Origin: Deltaproteobacteria bacterium
GTDB taxonomy: Bacteria; JADJOY01
Length of the DNA: 64,000 nucleotides
Reading direction: 5' to 3'
Assembly (NCBI GenBank): GCA_016713535.1
Contig: JADJOY010000039.1
Coordinates: 81,966 to 145,965, forward strand
A program made the position numbers and the translations under genes. Within the stretch, counting starts at the first letter, position 1. The number at the start of each line of letters is the position of its first letter. The notes beneath the pieces were generated by a model that worked only from the letters and a program-made list of their open reading frames with translations, was not told the origin of the DNA and did not search any database. Positions 17,923 to 29,699 of this stretch are shown piece after piece.

Positions 17923-17939
17923 ATCAAGTCTCGTGCCGA
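17923..17939 (-). promoter_or_regulatory. Candidate sigma-54 promoter in front of the TorD-like gene
   Basis: The minus strand reads CGGCACG, AGAC, TTGAT. Six of seven bases match the -24 consensus TGGCACG. The -12 box is TTGA instead of TTGC, a mismatch at a sensitive position. The inferred start point is near 17912. The element lies between the TorD-like gene and the divergent sigma-54 response regulator, an arrangement often seen for an activator and its target. Confidence 0.45.
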
Positions 17940-17977
17940 ACCCGAACGACACAGAAGCATTGCGACGAGGTGACTCC

Positions 17978-19359
17978 ATGCTCGAGATTCTGCTGATCGA
18001 CGACGAACCCTCGATTCGTCTCAGTGTCGGCGATGCGCTGGGTGCCGCTGGGCACCGCGTGACGCTCGCCTCCGATGGCCGCGAGGGTCTGCGCCTGGCG
18101 ACCCACCGCGCATTCGACGTCGTCGTGACCGACGTGCGACTGCCTGGCGCGGACGGGCTGACGATCTTCCGCGAGGTCAAGCGTCTCGGGTCGACGACCG
18201 ACGTGATCCTCATCACCGCATTCGGCGCCGTGGACGACGCCGTCACCGCGATGAAGGAAGGCGCCCACGACTACCTGACGAAGCCGTTCGATGTCGCCGA
18301 GCTGGTGCTGCGCATCGAGCGGATCGCGGACCGCCGCCGCATCCAGCGCGAGCTCGACCAGGCGCGCGCGGAGCTCGCCGCCCGCGACGCCGGCGCCCTG
18401 GTGGTCGGGCAGAGCCCGCCGATGGTGCGCCTGCTCGACCGGATCGAGACGATGGCGCAGAGCGACGCCGCGGTGCTCATCACCGGCGAGAGCGGTACCG
18501 GCAAGGAGCTGGTGGCGCGCGCGCTCCACGAGCACGGACCGCGGCGTGGGCGCCCCTTCGTGGCGGTGAACTGCGCCGCCTTCCCGGAGACCCTCCTCGA
18601 GGCCGAGCTCTTCGGCCACGAGCGCGGTGCCTTCACCGGCGCCGTGCGCAAGCGCGATGGCCGCTTTCGCGCCGCCGACGGCGGCACGCTCTTCCTCGAC
18701 GAGATCGCCGAGATCCCGCTGCCCGCCCAGGCAAAGCTCCTGCGTGTGCTCCAGGACGGCGCGTTCGAGCCGCTCGGCACCAACACCTCGGTGCGCGTCG
18801 ACGTCCGTCTGGTGTGCGCGACCCATCGCAACCTCAAGGAGCACATCGCGACCGCACGGTTCCGCGAGGACCTCTACTACCGCGTCAACGTGCTCGATCT
18901 GCACATTCCGGCGCTCCGCGAGCGGCGCGGCGACCTGCCGCTGCTCGCGCAGCACTTCCTGCGCCGCTACGTGAAGGGCGACGGGCCGGTGCCACCGATC
19001 GCGCCGCGCGCGTGGGCCGCGCTCAGCCAGTACCCGTTCCCGGGCAACGTCCGCGAGCTCGAGCATGCCCTCGAGCACGCGTTCGTACTGTCACGTGGCG
19101 CCGAGATCGACATCCAGCACCTTCCTGCCGACATCGCCGGTAGCGCCGGCGAGCTCGCGGCGCTGGCACCGCCCCGGAAGCCCCTCTGCGACCGCTGTCG
19201 GTGGCGATCAAGGAATTCGAGCGCGAGTACCTGCTGCGCGCGCTCAAGCTCGCCGAAGGCAAGCGCGCCAAGGCCGCCGAGATGCTCGGCATCTCTCGCA
19301 AGAACCTGTGGGAGAAGCTGAAGGACCACGGCGTCGGCGACTCCGACATCGAGGAGTGA
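17978..19359 (+). CDS. NtrC-family sigma-54-dependent response regulator (3' frameshift)
   Basis: About 460 residues after correction. The receiver domain (1-120) has Asp8/9 and phospho-acceptor Asp52 (VVVTDVRLPGADG) and the TKPF lysine. The AAA+ domain has Walker A GESGTGKE, the sigma-54 contact GAFTGA, and Walker B LFLDEIAE. The C-terminal Fis helix-turn-helix (LAEGKRAKAAEMLGISRKNLWEKL) is in another frame after a break near 19185. With the indel repaired the protein ends at TGA 19357. GAGGTGA lies 6 bases before the ATG. It activates sigma-54 promoters by ATP-driven remodelling. Candidate targets are the promoters at 17923, 17093 and 387. Its likely kinase is at 603 (inference). Confidence 0.92.
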
Positions 19360-19491
19360 CGGCGCGGGCAGCCCTGCGGTTGCCAACCCGGACCGAGGTC
19401 GCGCCGATCCAGCCCCGAGCGGCTCGCGTCGAGGACGCTCGGCGCGCTCGCTCGTTCCCTGCCGGGCGGGCCGGTCCCGTGCGGATCGCGT

Positions 19492-19525
19492 GATATCGTA
19501 GCGCCCGCCGCGCGTGCGCGATATC
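19492..19525. repeat. Inverted repeat GATATCG-N20-CGATATC in the upstream region of the lipase-like gene
   Basis: GATATCG (19492-19498) and CGATATC (19519-19525) are exact inverted arms, and each contains the palindrome GATATC. They stand out as AT-containing in a GC-rich 200-base noncoding gap, 36 bases before the ATG at 19561. An operator for the lipoprotein gene is possible. No promoter hexamers are clear. Confidence 0.3.
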
Positions 19526-19560
19526 CCTGGCTGCACGCGGCCCATTCCGAGGCCCCCAGC

Positions 19561-22462
19561 ATGCAGCGCTCCCCGGTTCGCCCCAGGCTCGCCCCCGTGC
19601 GCCCGCTCACCGCGCACCTCCTCGTGACGGCCCTCCTTTGCGTCGCTTCCGCCTGTGGCGGCGGAGGTGGCGGCGGCTCGCCGAGCGCGGACGTCCACGT
19701 CGCGGACCTGACGAGCGCCGGCGGCAACGGGCCGCGGGCCGTCTACCTGCCCGTCAGCAAGAAGGCTCTCAACTTCCCGTTTCCTCACGACGCGTTCACC
19801 GTCCTCGATCCGACGACTCCGAGCGGGCGGCGCGTGAACCTTCCACTCGAGGGCGACACCGCGCTCGAGATCCGGACCCGCGAGCTCCTCAACGCCCAGG
19901 ACGGCTTCGATCCCATGACGCCGCTCCAGCTCAGCTTCGACGAGCCGGTGGACCTCGCGACGCTCGCGGCGAACCGCGACGCCGATCCGTCGAACGACAC
20001 CATCTACGTCGTCGACGTGAACCCGGCGAGCCCGCGTTTCGGCGAGCGCGCGGCGATGGACTTCGGGCAGGGCAACTACCCGCTCGACCGCCCCCCGCGA
20101 AGCTATTTCCCGAACGACCCGCTGAAGGGGGTGGGTCAATACGAGTTCCCGCTCGGCAACCGCGAGGACTTCTACGAGGACCAGAGCGATACGCTCATCA
20201 TGCGTCCGATCACGCCCCTCGCTCCGGCGAGCACGTACGCCGTGCTGCTCACCCGCGGCGTGAAGGGGGAGGACGGCGAGCCGCTGCGCTCGCCGCACGC
20301 TCCCGACGTCGCGCTCGAGAGCCAGTTCGCCGACCTCGATCGCGCGCTGCCGGTGCTCGCGGACCTCGGCGTGGACCCGTCGCAGGTCGCGTACGCCTAC
20401 ACCTTCACGACAGGCACGCCGACGCTCGACCTGGAGCGCATCGAGGCAGGGCTGGTGCGCGGCGAGGGTCCGCTCGGTTACCTCCGCGACCGTTTTCCGG
20501 TGAACCTGAGCCTTCTGCCGTTCTCGTTCAACGAGGCCGACGATTTCCTCGACCTGGACGGTAACAACTCCCTCCTCGACCCGCCGGTCGTGAAGGTGGT
20601 CGCGAACATCGCCATTCCCCTGTTCGGAGGTGGCTCGGGGGACCTGATCCAGGCCGCGATCGACCAGCTCGCCGACCTCACGTCGATCCACTACTTCGCG
20701 CAGGGCACCTACCAGAGCCCCTTCTTCATCGGCAACGACGACGTCGCGTTCCAGCCCGAGGAGATGAACGGCAAGCGCCAGCTCCCCGCGAGCCAGACCG
20801 ACGAGGTGCCGTGGTTCCTCGCGGTGCCGAAGCCCACCGCACGCAACGGCTTCGCCAAGCCGCCCTACCCGGTGTGCATCTTCCAGCATCCCAACTCGAC
20901 CAGCCGCCTGATCGCGCTGGCGATCTCGAGCGTGCTCTCGGACTACGGCTTCGCGACCATCGGCATCGACGCCGCGGAGAACGGGCCGATCGCGCCCTAC
21001 GCCACCGACCAGCTCCTCGCGCTCATCACCAGCGGCGACCCGAGCAGCGTCCCCCTCGCGGGGCTGCTCGAGATCATCCTCGACGGCGTGGGCGAAGCGG
21101 CCGAGGGGATCGCCTTCGTCGACGTCTTCGCGGGCACGGGACGCACGCCGAACGTCGACTTCAACGGCGATGGCCAGATCTCGTCGGGCGAGGAGAGCTA
21201 CACCGGCGACATCGCCACGGTTCGAGACATCTTCCGCCAGACCGTGGTCGACCAGATCCAGCTCACCCGCATCCTGCGCTCGTTCGGCACCGACCGGAAT
21301 CGCAACGGCAAGCTCGACCCCGAAGAAGGCGACTTCGACGGTGACGGCGTCGTCGACGTCGCCGGTCCCGGGGTCGAGATCGTCGCCGGCGCCGAGTCGC
21401 TCGGCACCTTCATGACGGCGCCCTTCCTCGCGGTGAGCCGGGACGTCGATCGTGCCGCGCTCAACGTCCCCGGAGGGGGCGCGATCGACTTCGTGTCCCG
21501 GATCGACTTCACCGTCGTCGATCAGCTCTTCGTGCAGCTCTTCGGACCCGCGATCGTCGGCCGCCCCTCGACGGCGGGGCACGGCGTAGACCTCACCCTC
21601 ATCAACGACACCGGCGACGAGCGCAAGGCGCCGCGCGTCGGTCCCGTCGACCTGCCGCCGGGCACCGTGGTGCGCCTCGCCAACCTCGACAAGAGCGACC
21701 TGGCGCCGCGCACCGTCGACGCGAACCCGGACGGCACGTTCATGATCACGTTCCCGTCCGACCCCGGGAACCGCCTCGAGGTGTCCTTCACGGGTCCGAC
21801 CGGACAGTCGCTCGGCATCCCGAGCTACCGCTTCACGAGCGAGCGCCAGGGCTTCGGCGTGCAGCGCAACACTCCGTCGCTACGGACCTTCGCGACGATC
21901 ACCCAGACCCTCTTCGGTCCCGGCGACGGCGCCAACTACGCGACCCACTGGACGGCCGACCCACTCGAGGGGCGCGCCCCCAAGAACGTGCTGATCCAGC
22001 TCGATCCCGCGGACTTCACGGTGCCGTTCTCGACCGGGATCACGCTCGCCCGCTCGGCCGGCCTGGTCAGCACCGAGCGCATGACCGACCTCATCTCCAA
22101 GAACGTCGTCGTCGGCACCATCCCCGAGCTCGGCATCCACATGCAGATCCCGGAGCTGCCACTGGCGGCCGGTCGGGCCCGAATACACGAGCCTCGACTA
22201 CGACCTCACCCGTACGTTCCCGGCCGAGAACCGCGTCCCGGGCTCGGGGCTCGCGCTCCAGCTCGCCGACAACCACGAGTACCTGTTCGCGCCGAGCCAG
22301 GGCGAGAGCGGACCGGTCGGCGCATGGCTCACGATCGCCGCTCAGGCGCAGATCGGCATCTTCCTCGAGCGTGGCGAGGTGGTGCTGCCGTTCCGTGACC
22401 TGATCGACGATCTGCGCGGCCGCGGTCGCGACATCCCGCGCATCCCCGGCGTCGACCCCTAG
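19561..22462 (+). CDS. VolA/Pla-1-like secreted lipase lipoprotein with EF-hand-like repeats (3' frameshift)
   Basis: About 967 residues after one correction near 22172. The N-terminus has a lipoprotein signal ending ASAC followed by a Gly run, so the protein is exported and lipid-anchored. The segment LNFPFPHDAFTVLDP .. LNAQDGFDPMTPLQLSF resembles the bacterial virulence-factor lipase N-terminal domain (VolA, Pla-1/cef). An alpha/beta-hydrolase core is suggested by PVCIFQHPN and by VAGAESLGTFM as nucleophile elbow, where Ala replaces the first Gly of GxSxG. Two Asp-rich loops (DFNGDGQISSGEE, DRNRNGKLDPEE) look like calcium-binding EF-hands. It probably hydrolyses lipids or esters at the cell surface. 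Lipase identity is moderate; the lipoprotein nature is firm. Confidence 0.7.
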
Positions 22463-22481
22463 CTCCCAGAAAGAACGCCGC

Positions 22482-23105
22482 ATGAAGAGCCTTCATCGCC
22501 CCGACCTCTACTGCTGGTCCACGTTCGACGAGAGCCGCAACGTCGACTTCCACGGCTGGGCCTGGATCCGCCCGGACGGGAACGTGCTCATCGACCCGCT
22601 TCCGCTGACCCCGCACGACGCCGAGCACCTGCGCGAGCTCGGCGGCGTGAGGTGGATCGTGATCACCAACTCCGATCACACGCGCGCGGCTCGCGAGCTG
22701 GCGGCGAGCTTCGGCGCGAGCCTCGCCGGACCTGCAGCCGAGCGCGAGAGCTTCCCCTTCCCGTGCGATCGATGGCTGGCCGAGGGCGACGAGCTGGTGC
22801 CCGGCCTTCGCGCCCTCTCCCTCGACGGCTCCAAGACTCCAGGCGAGCTCGCGCTCATGATCGAGGACACGACGCTGGTCACCGGCGATCTGATCCGGGC
22901 GCATCGCGGCGGTTCGCTCATGCTGCTGCCAGACGCCAAGCTCGGCGACAAGCCGCGCGCGGTGGCGTCGGTGCGCAAGCTCGTCGCCGAGAACCCGGCC
23001 ATCGACGCCGTGCTGGTGGGTGACGGCTGGCCCGTGTTCCGCAACGGCCACCAGCGGCTCGCCGAGCTCGCGACGTCGCTGCCGCCGCTCGAGGTGCGCT
23101 CGTGA
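22482..23105 (+). CDS. Metallo-beta-lactamase-fold protein with degenerate metal site
   Basis: 207 residues. The fold is recognisable from VLIDPLPLTPHDAEHL, WIVITNSDHTRAA, LVTGDLIRAH and a closing VLVGDGWPVF. The HxHxDH signature is reduced to NSDH, so the usual two-metal site is incomplete. It may bind one metal or be non-catalytic. It follows the lipase-like gene by 19 bases and overlaps the pentapeptide gene by 4 (GTGA), so the three are likely cotranscribed. Confidence 0.7.
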   Translation: MKSLHRPDLYCWSTFDESRNVDFHGWAWIRPDGNVLIDPLPLTPHDAEHLRELGGVRWIVITNSDHTRAARELAASFGASLAGPAAERESFPFPCDRWLAEGDELVPGLRALSLDGSKTPGELALMIEDTTLVTGDLIRAHRGGSLMLLPDAKLGDKPRAVASVRKLVAENPAIDAVLVGDGWPVFRNGHQRLAELATSLPPLEVRS

Positions 23106-23884
23106 AGTGGAGCGAGCTCAAGGGCGCGGTCGGCAAGCTCGTCGGCGGAGGGCGTGGTCCAGGCGCCACCGCCGCGCCCACGGCGAGCGCGGCATCCAGC
23201 CTGAACGCCCTGCGGGAAGGACTGCGCTCGTCCGACGTCGGCGCGCGAGTCAGCGCGATCGCCGGCCTCGCCGAGCTCGCGGCGAACGATCCGTCCCAGC
23301 ACTGGGCGGTGGTCGACCTGCTGGTCGGGTTCCTGCGAGACCGGTGCCCTTACCTCGGCAACGAGGTGAGCGACGGCCCGGCCGCCGACGTACAGGCCGT
23401 CGTCCAGGCCCTCGGCCAGCGCCGCCACGTCGAGACCGAGAAGCTGCCGCTCGGGCTCTTCCAGGTCGACCTCCGCAACACCGACTTCAGCGAGGCGCGC
23501 CTCGAGCACGCGGATTTCTCGCGGTCCCACCTCGAGGCCAGCGACTTCACCGGCGCCGCGCTCGCGGGTGCGAACTTCCAGGAGGCATACCTGGACGACG
23601 CCCACTTCATGAACGCCGACCTCGTCGGCGCCAACTTCCTCGCCGCCGACCTGCGTCGCACCAACTTCACCGGTGCCGTCTTGCGCACCGTTCACTTCGA
23701 GGAAGCGTCGATGGAGGGAGTGGTGCTCGTGGGCGCCCGCCTCGACGGCGCCGTGCTCACCGGCGCCAACCTGGCCGGTGCCAGGCTCGAGGGCGCGGAC
23801 CTCGCGGGCGCTGTCGGGCTCGCGCGCGACCAGCTCGCGGGTGCGGTCACCGACGGTCGTACCGTGCTCCCTCACCTCGACTGA
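23102..23884 (+). CDS. Pentapeptide-repeat protein
   Basis: 260 residues from a GTG that overlaps the previous stop. Residues 1-110 form an alpha-helical, HEAT-like segment (VSAIAGLAELAANDPSQHW). About residues 120-250 are consecutive A(D/N)LxX pentapeptides such as ADFSR, SDFTG, ANFQE, ADLVG and ANLAG, predicted to fold as a right-handed quadrilateral beta-helix. Such proteins act as scaffolds, and some mimic DNA to protect gyrase. No gyrase link is visible here. It sits between two metallo-beta-lactamase-fold genes. Confidence 0.85.
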   Translation: MKWSELKGAVGKLVGGGRGPGATAAPTASAASSLNALREGLRSSDVGARVSAIAGLAELAANDPSQHWAVVDLLVGFLRDRCPYLGNEVSDGPAADVQAVVQALGQRRHVETEKLPLGLFQVDLRNTDFSEARLEHADFSRSHLEASDFTGAALAGANFQEAYLDDAHFMNADLVGANFLAADLRRTNFTGAVLRTVHFEEASMEGVVLVGARLDGAVLTGANLAGARLEGADLAGAVGLARDQLAGAVTDGRTVLPHLD

Positions 23885-23898
23885 CCGGCCGTTTCGCG

Positions 23899-24854
23899 AT
23901 GCGCGTCCCCGAGCTTCCCACCGGATTGCTCTGGATCGAGCCGCTCTCGCCCCATTTCCCGCACTCCTGCAACGCCTACGCGGTGTGGGAGGACGACGGC
24001 ACCTGGACCTGGATCGACCCCGGCGCCGCCGGCGACGAGAACTCGCTCGCACGCGCGCCGAGCTCGACCGCCTCGGGCTCCCGCTCGAGCGGCTCGGCCG
24101 CATCCTCGTCACCCACCCGCACGTCGATCACCTGTCGGCGGCCGGTGCGCTGGCCCTCCAGGGCGTCCGCGTGCCGGTGCTCTGCCACCCCGACGCCGCC
24201 GCGTGCGCGCGAGACCTCGACACGTTGGTCGCGAGCTTCGACTTCCACCTCGCGCTGGCACGCTTGCCCGCCGAGCGCGAACGGAGCGCCGCGGTGCTGG
24301 AGCGGATGCGGGCCTTCATCTTCGCCGGCCACGCGCCGTTCGTCGCAACGGAGCCGGAGCCCCTGCTCGTCGAGGGCGCCACGGTCGCCACCGGGCCGTT
24401 CACCTGGACCTGCATCCATACGCCTGGTCATGCTCCCGGACACGTGGTGTTCCACGAAGCCCGTCACGGCATGCTGATCGGCGGCGACCTGATCGGGACC
24501 TCGGTCGCCTGGCACAGCCCGAGCTCGGGCGGCGCCCATGGCTACCTCGCGAGCGTCGAGCGGCTGCGCGCGCTCGACCTGGCGCTCTTGCTCCCGTCCC
24601 ACGGCCCGCCGTCGGACGAGCCCCGCGCGCTCGTCGAGAGGATGCGCAAACGCCTGCTCGACCGGGAACAGCGCATCCTCGATGCGCTCGCGAGCGGGAC
24701 GAGCCGCTACGCCGACCTCTATGATCTGGTGAACGGCGACCCTGACCACGTCAGGCTCTTTCCCTTCGCACCCATGCTCGAGGGCCACCTCGCCCGGCTC
24801 GCGTCGCTGGGCGAGATCCACGAGTCAGAGAACGTCTTCGAGCGGGCGCGCTGA
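23899..24854 (+). CDS. Metallo-beta-lactamase superfamily hydrolase (frameshifted)
   Basis: About 318 residues after one correction near 24045-24060 in a CGCGCGCC run. The N-terminus (LLWIEPLSPHFPHSCNAYAV, then WTWIDPGAAGDE) leads to the full metal motif THPHVDHLS. Further metal-site elements are HTPGHAPGHVVF, IGGDLIG and LLPSHGPPS. A C-terminal winged-helix-like tail (RYADLYDLVNGDPDH) resembles the LACTB2 group of beta-lactamase-like hydrolases. The gene follows the pentapeptide gene by 14 bases. Confidence 0.8.
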
Positions 24855-24890
24855 CCGGCGCCGTCTCCCTTCGACCCCCACGAGGCCCCC

Positions 24891-25799
24891 GTGACCGCCA
24901 CACCGGTTCGCAACGAGCTTTCGACCTACGAGTGGCTGCAGCTCAGGACGTGGCGAGGCGGCCTGGTCGTGCTGAGCGGCGTGCGCGGCGCCGGCGCCCC
25001 GATCGAGATGCGCGGGCTGGGCCTCACCGAGCACGCCTACGGTCCACACCCGCTCGAGCAGCTCGACCGGATCGCCAAGCCCGCAATCGCGACGCCGGCG
25101 GGAGTCCTCGTCTACATCCACGGCGGCGGCTGGGTGAGCGGCTCGCGAAAGCTGGTGCGTTGCGACGTCGCCGCCTGGGCACAGCGCGGCCTCGTGGTCT
25201 TCAACCTCGACTACCCGCTCGCGCCCGAGGCGCCGTTCCCGGTCGGCTTGAGCTCGGTGGTGCGAGCGCTGGCCTGGATCCGCGAGCGCGAGCCCGGCGC
25301 CGAGTCGGTGGCGATCGCCGGCGACTCGGCGGGCGGCAACCTCGCGACCATGGCGGCGGCAGTGCTCGAGGACAAAGCGCTCCTCGAGGAGATCGACCCC
25401 ACGCTCGCCGAGCTCGAGCTGCCCACGATCTCCAAGGTGGTGTCGATCTACGGAGTGATGGACCGCTTCTCGTGGCTCGACCACGCGTTCCCCGCGGCGC
25501 GGATGTTCATGCGCAGCTACGGCGGCGCCGCCGCGTTCGAGCGCGAGGTGCGCCGCGCCAACGCCTTCACGCCGCTCGACCTGCCGATCACGCGGCTGCC
25601 ACCGATCTTCCTCGCCGGCGCCGCCAAAGACCCGCTCTGCCCGTCGACCCGGCTCGCCCACGAGGCGTTCCGCGCCAAGGGCATCGACGCGCGCCTCGAG
25701 CTCTACCCGACCGAGGGCCACGGCTTCTTCAACATGCCGTACCGCAAGGCAAGCTGGACCCTCAAGCGGGACATCGCCGCGTTCCTCGCCGCGAGCTGA
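24891..25799 (+). CDS. Alpha/beta hydrolase of the hormone-sensitive lipase family (esterase)
   Basis: 302 residues from GTG 24891. The oxyanion motif is VYIHGGGWVSGS. The nucleophile elbow is GDSAGGN. The acid and His residues lie in AGAAKDPLCP and TEGHGFFN. This is the HSL/acetyl-hydrolase group, which cleaves short acyl esters in the cytoplasm. It is the last gene of the rightward cluster starting at 19561 and is followed 14 bases later by a strong hairpin. Confidence 0.85.
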   Translation: MTATPVRNELSTYEWLQLRTWRGGLVVLSGVRGAGAPIEMRGLGLTEHAYGPHPLEQLDRIAKPAIATPAGVLVYIHGGGWVSGSRKLVRCDVAAWAQRGLVVFNLDYPLAPEAPFPVGLSSVVRALAWIREREPGAESVAIAGDSAGGNLATMAAAVLEDKALLEEIDPTLAELELPTISKVVSIYGVMDRFSWLDHAFPAARMFMRSYGGAAAFEREVRRANAFTPLDLPITRLPPIFLAGAAKDPLCPSTRLAHEAFRAKGIDARLELYPTEGHGFFNMPYRKASWTLKRDIAAFLAAS

Positions 25800-25812
25800 G
25801 CGTCCGACGAAA

Positions 25813-25840
25813 ACGGGGGACCCCGCATGGGGTCCCCCGT
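25813..25840. terminator. Intrinsic terminator, perfect 12-bp stem
   Basis: The arms 25813-25824 and 25829-25840 pair perfectly around a GCAT loop (ACGGGGGACCCC). On the minus strand the stem is followed by TTTTCG, so it mainly ends the leftward subtilase gene. It can also stop the rightward esterase transcript, which ends 14 bases before it. Confidence 0.8.
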
Positions 25841-25843
25841 GGG

Positions 25844-25869
25844 CCGCCCGGCGCTCATGCGCCGGGCGG
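25844..25869. terminator. Second hairpin, perfect 11-bp stem
   Basis: Arms 25844-25854 and 25859-25869 (CCGCCCGGCGC) pair perfectly around TCAT. It sits three bases from the first hairpin, between the convergent esterase and subtilase stops. No T-run follows, so it may reinforce the neighbouring terminator or protect the mRNA 3' end. Confidence 0.55.
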
Positions 25870-25886
25870 ATGGATCGTGGCTCGGA

Positions 25887-28499
<2,613 letters not shown>

Positions 28500-28687
28500 G
28501 CACCCCCTCCTTCGGTTGTTCGCGGACGATCCCACCCGGATCGTCATCCCCGATGGTACGACCGCGTGACGACGGGGTCAACGACGCCACCGCGTCGTAT
28601 CACCCGACATCGGCTGCATCGGCCCGATCGGACACCCGTTCGAGCGCCGGGCTTGCTCCGCTTGCCCAGGGTCGCTATTGTAAATAC

Positions 28688-29170
28688 ATGCAACAAGAGG
28701 TCGAGGCGTGCCCGGTCGCCTGCGGCGACGCGAAGTGCTGCATCGAGCACTTTCGCGAAACCCTGCAAGTCCAGGGCAAGAGGCTCACGGACGAGCGCCG
28801 TGAGCTGATGCGGACGATCTGCTCGATCGACGGCCATTTCCGCCCGGAGGATCTGGAACGGATCCTGCTAGCCAAGGGGGTCACGATCTCGCTGCCGACC
28901 ATCTACCGGAATCTCCCGGTGCTGATCGAAGCGGGGATCATCCGGCGAACCGACGCACAGGACGCACAGGAAGGCAGCCAGTACGAACACATCTGGGGGC
29001 ACGAGCACCACGACCACCTGGTGTGCGTGCGGTGCAGGAAGCTCATCGAGTTCCAGTACCCCGCGATCGACGCGCTGCAGGAAGTGGTGGCCCGCGAGCA
29101 CGGCTTCGACCTGATCAATCACCGGCTCGAGCTTCTGGGCGTGTGTGCCGACTGCCGGGCGCCGGCGTGA
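28688..29170 (+). CDS. fur: Fur-family ferric uptake regulator
   Basis: 160 residues. A Cys-rich N-terminal tail (EACPVACGDAKCC) precedes a winged helix (KRLTDERRELMRTIC, ISLPTIYRNLPVLIEAGII). The metal-binding dimerisation domain has HEHHDHLVCVRCRKLIEF and a closing CADC. The two CxxC pairs are the structural zinc site. It lies 44 bases before feoA, whose start region carries a close match to a Fur box, so it probably represses the feo operon with Fe(II). The Cys-rich tail is unusual for Fur. Other members of the family (Zur, PerR) are less likely given the neighbours. Confidence 0.85.
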   Translation: MQQEVEACPVACGDAKCCIEHFRETLQVQGKRLTDERRELMRTICSIDGHFRPEDLERILLAKGVTISLPTIYRNLPVLIEAGIIRRTDAQDAQEGSQYEHIWGHEHHDHLVCVRCRKLIEFQYPAIDALQEVVAREHGFDLINHRLELLGVCADCRAPA

Positions 29171-29209
29171 TGTGCGACGAGATTCACGGAAATGCGGACG
29201 GGGGTTGAC

Positions 29210-29224
29210 TGATAATGAGTATCA
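29210..29224. promoter_or_regulatory. Fur box (7-1-7) at the start of the feo operon
   Basis: TGATAAT-G-AGTATCA. The left half matches the Fur half-site perfectly and the right half has one mismatch to ATTATCA. An AT-rich site like this is rare in this DNA. It overlaps the annotated ATG of the first feoA (29215) and directly follows fur. Occupied Fur would block either the promoter or translation start. Confidence 0.8.
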
Positions 29225-29472
29225 AACCGAGCATCGACACGCCGTCCACCCTCGACCAGGTGGCCGTGGGCGCCACCGCGATCGTCATCCAGGTGCTGGA
29301 GTCGAGCGAGGTCCGCGAGCACCTCGCGGCCCGCGGCATCGGCCCGGGCGTTCCGGTACGTGTTCTCAAGAACGGCGATCCATTGCTCGTGGCCGTCGAT
29401 CAGTCGCGCTGGGCGATCGGCCGCCATCACGCGCGCTCGGTGGCGGTGGTCCCGGCCGGAGACGAGCCATGA
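29215..29472 (+). CDS. feoA: FeoA-like SH3-domain protein (first of two)
   Basis: 85 residues. The SH3-like core runs from STLDQVAVGATAIVIQV through HLAARGIGPGVPVRVLKNGDPLLVAV to WAIGRHHARSVAVVP. FeoA helps the FeoB ferrous iron channel. The ATG at 29215 lies inside the Fur box and has only a poor ribosome site. A later GTG near 29260 would remove the unconserved first 15 residues and is an alternative start. It overlaps the second feoA by 4 bases. Confidence 0.8.
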   Translation: MSIKPSIDTPSTLDQVAVGATAIVIQVLESSEVREHLAARGIGPGVPVRVLKNGDPLLVAVDQSRWAIGRHHARSVAVVPAGDEP

Positions 29473-29699
29473 CCGTGCTCGCCGACCTCAAGCCGGGCCA
29501 GTGTGGGCTCATCTCGGGCTTTCGCGACCACGGCCCGCTCGTGCAGCGCATGATGACCCTCGGCGTCCTCGAGGGGAACGAGGTCAAGGTGATCCGCCTC
29601 GCCCCCGCGGGCGATCCGATCCAGATCGAGATCCTCGGCTACTCGCTCTCGCTGCGGCGCAGCGAGGCGGCGGTGATCGACGTCGAGAACGTGCGATGA
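29469..29699 (+). CDS. feoA: FeoA-like SH3-domain protein (second)
   Basis: 76 residues, canonical FeoA: LADLKPGQCGLISGF, QRMMTLGVLEGNEVKVIRLAPAGDPIQIEI and YSLSLRRSEAAVIDV. ATGA overlaps link it to the genes on both sides. Tandem feoA genes are known in several anaerobes and deltaproteobacteria. Here the second copy is closer to the family consensus than the first. Confidence 0.9.
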   Translation: MTVLADLKPGQCGLISGFRDHGPLVQRMMTLGVLEGNEVKVIRLAPAGDPIQIEILGYSLSLRRSEAAVIDVENVR

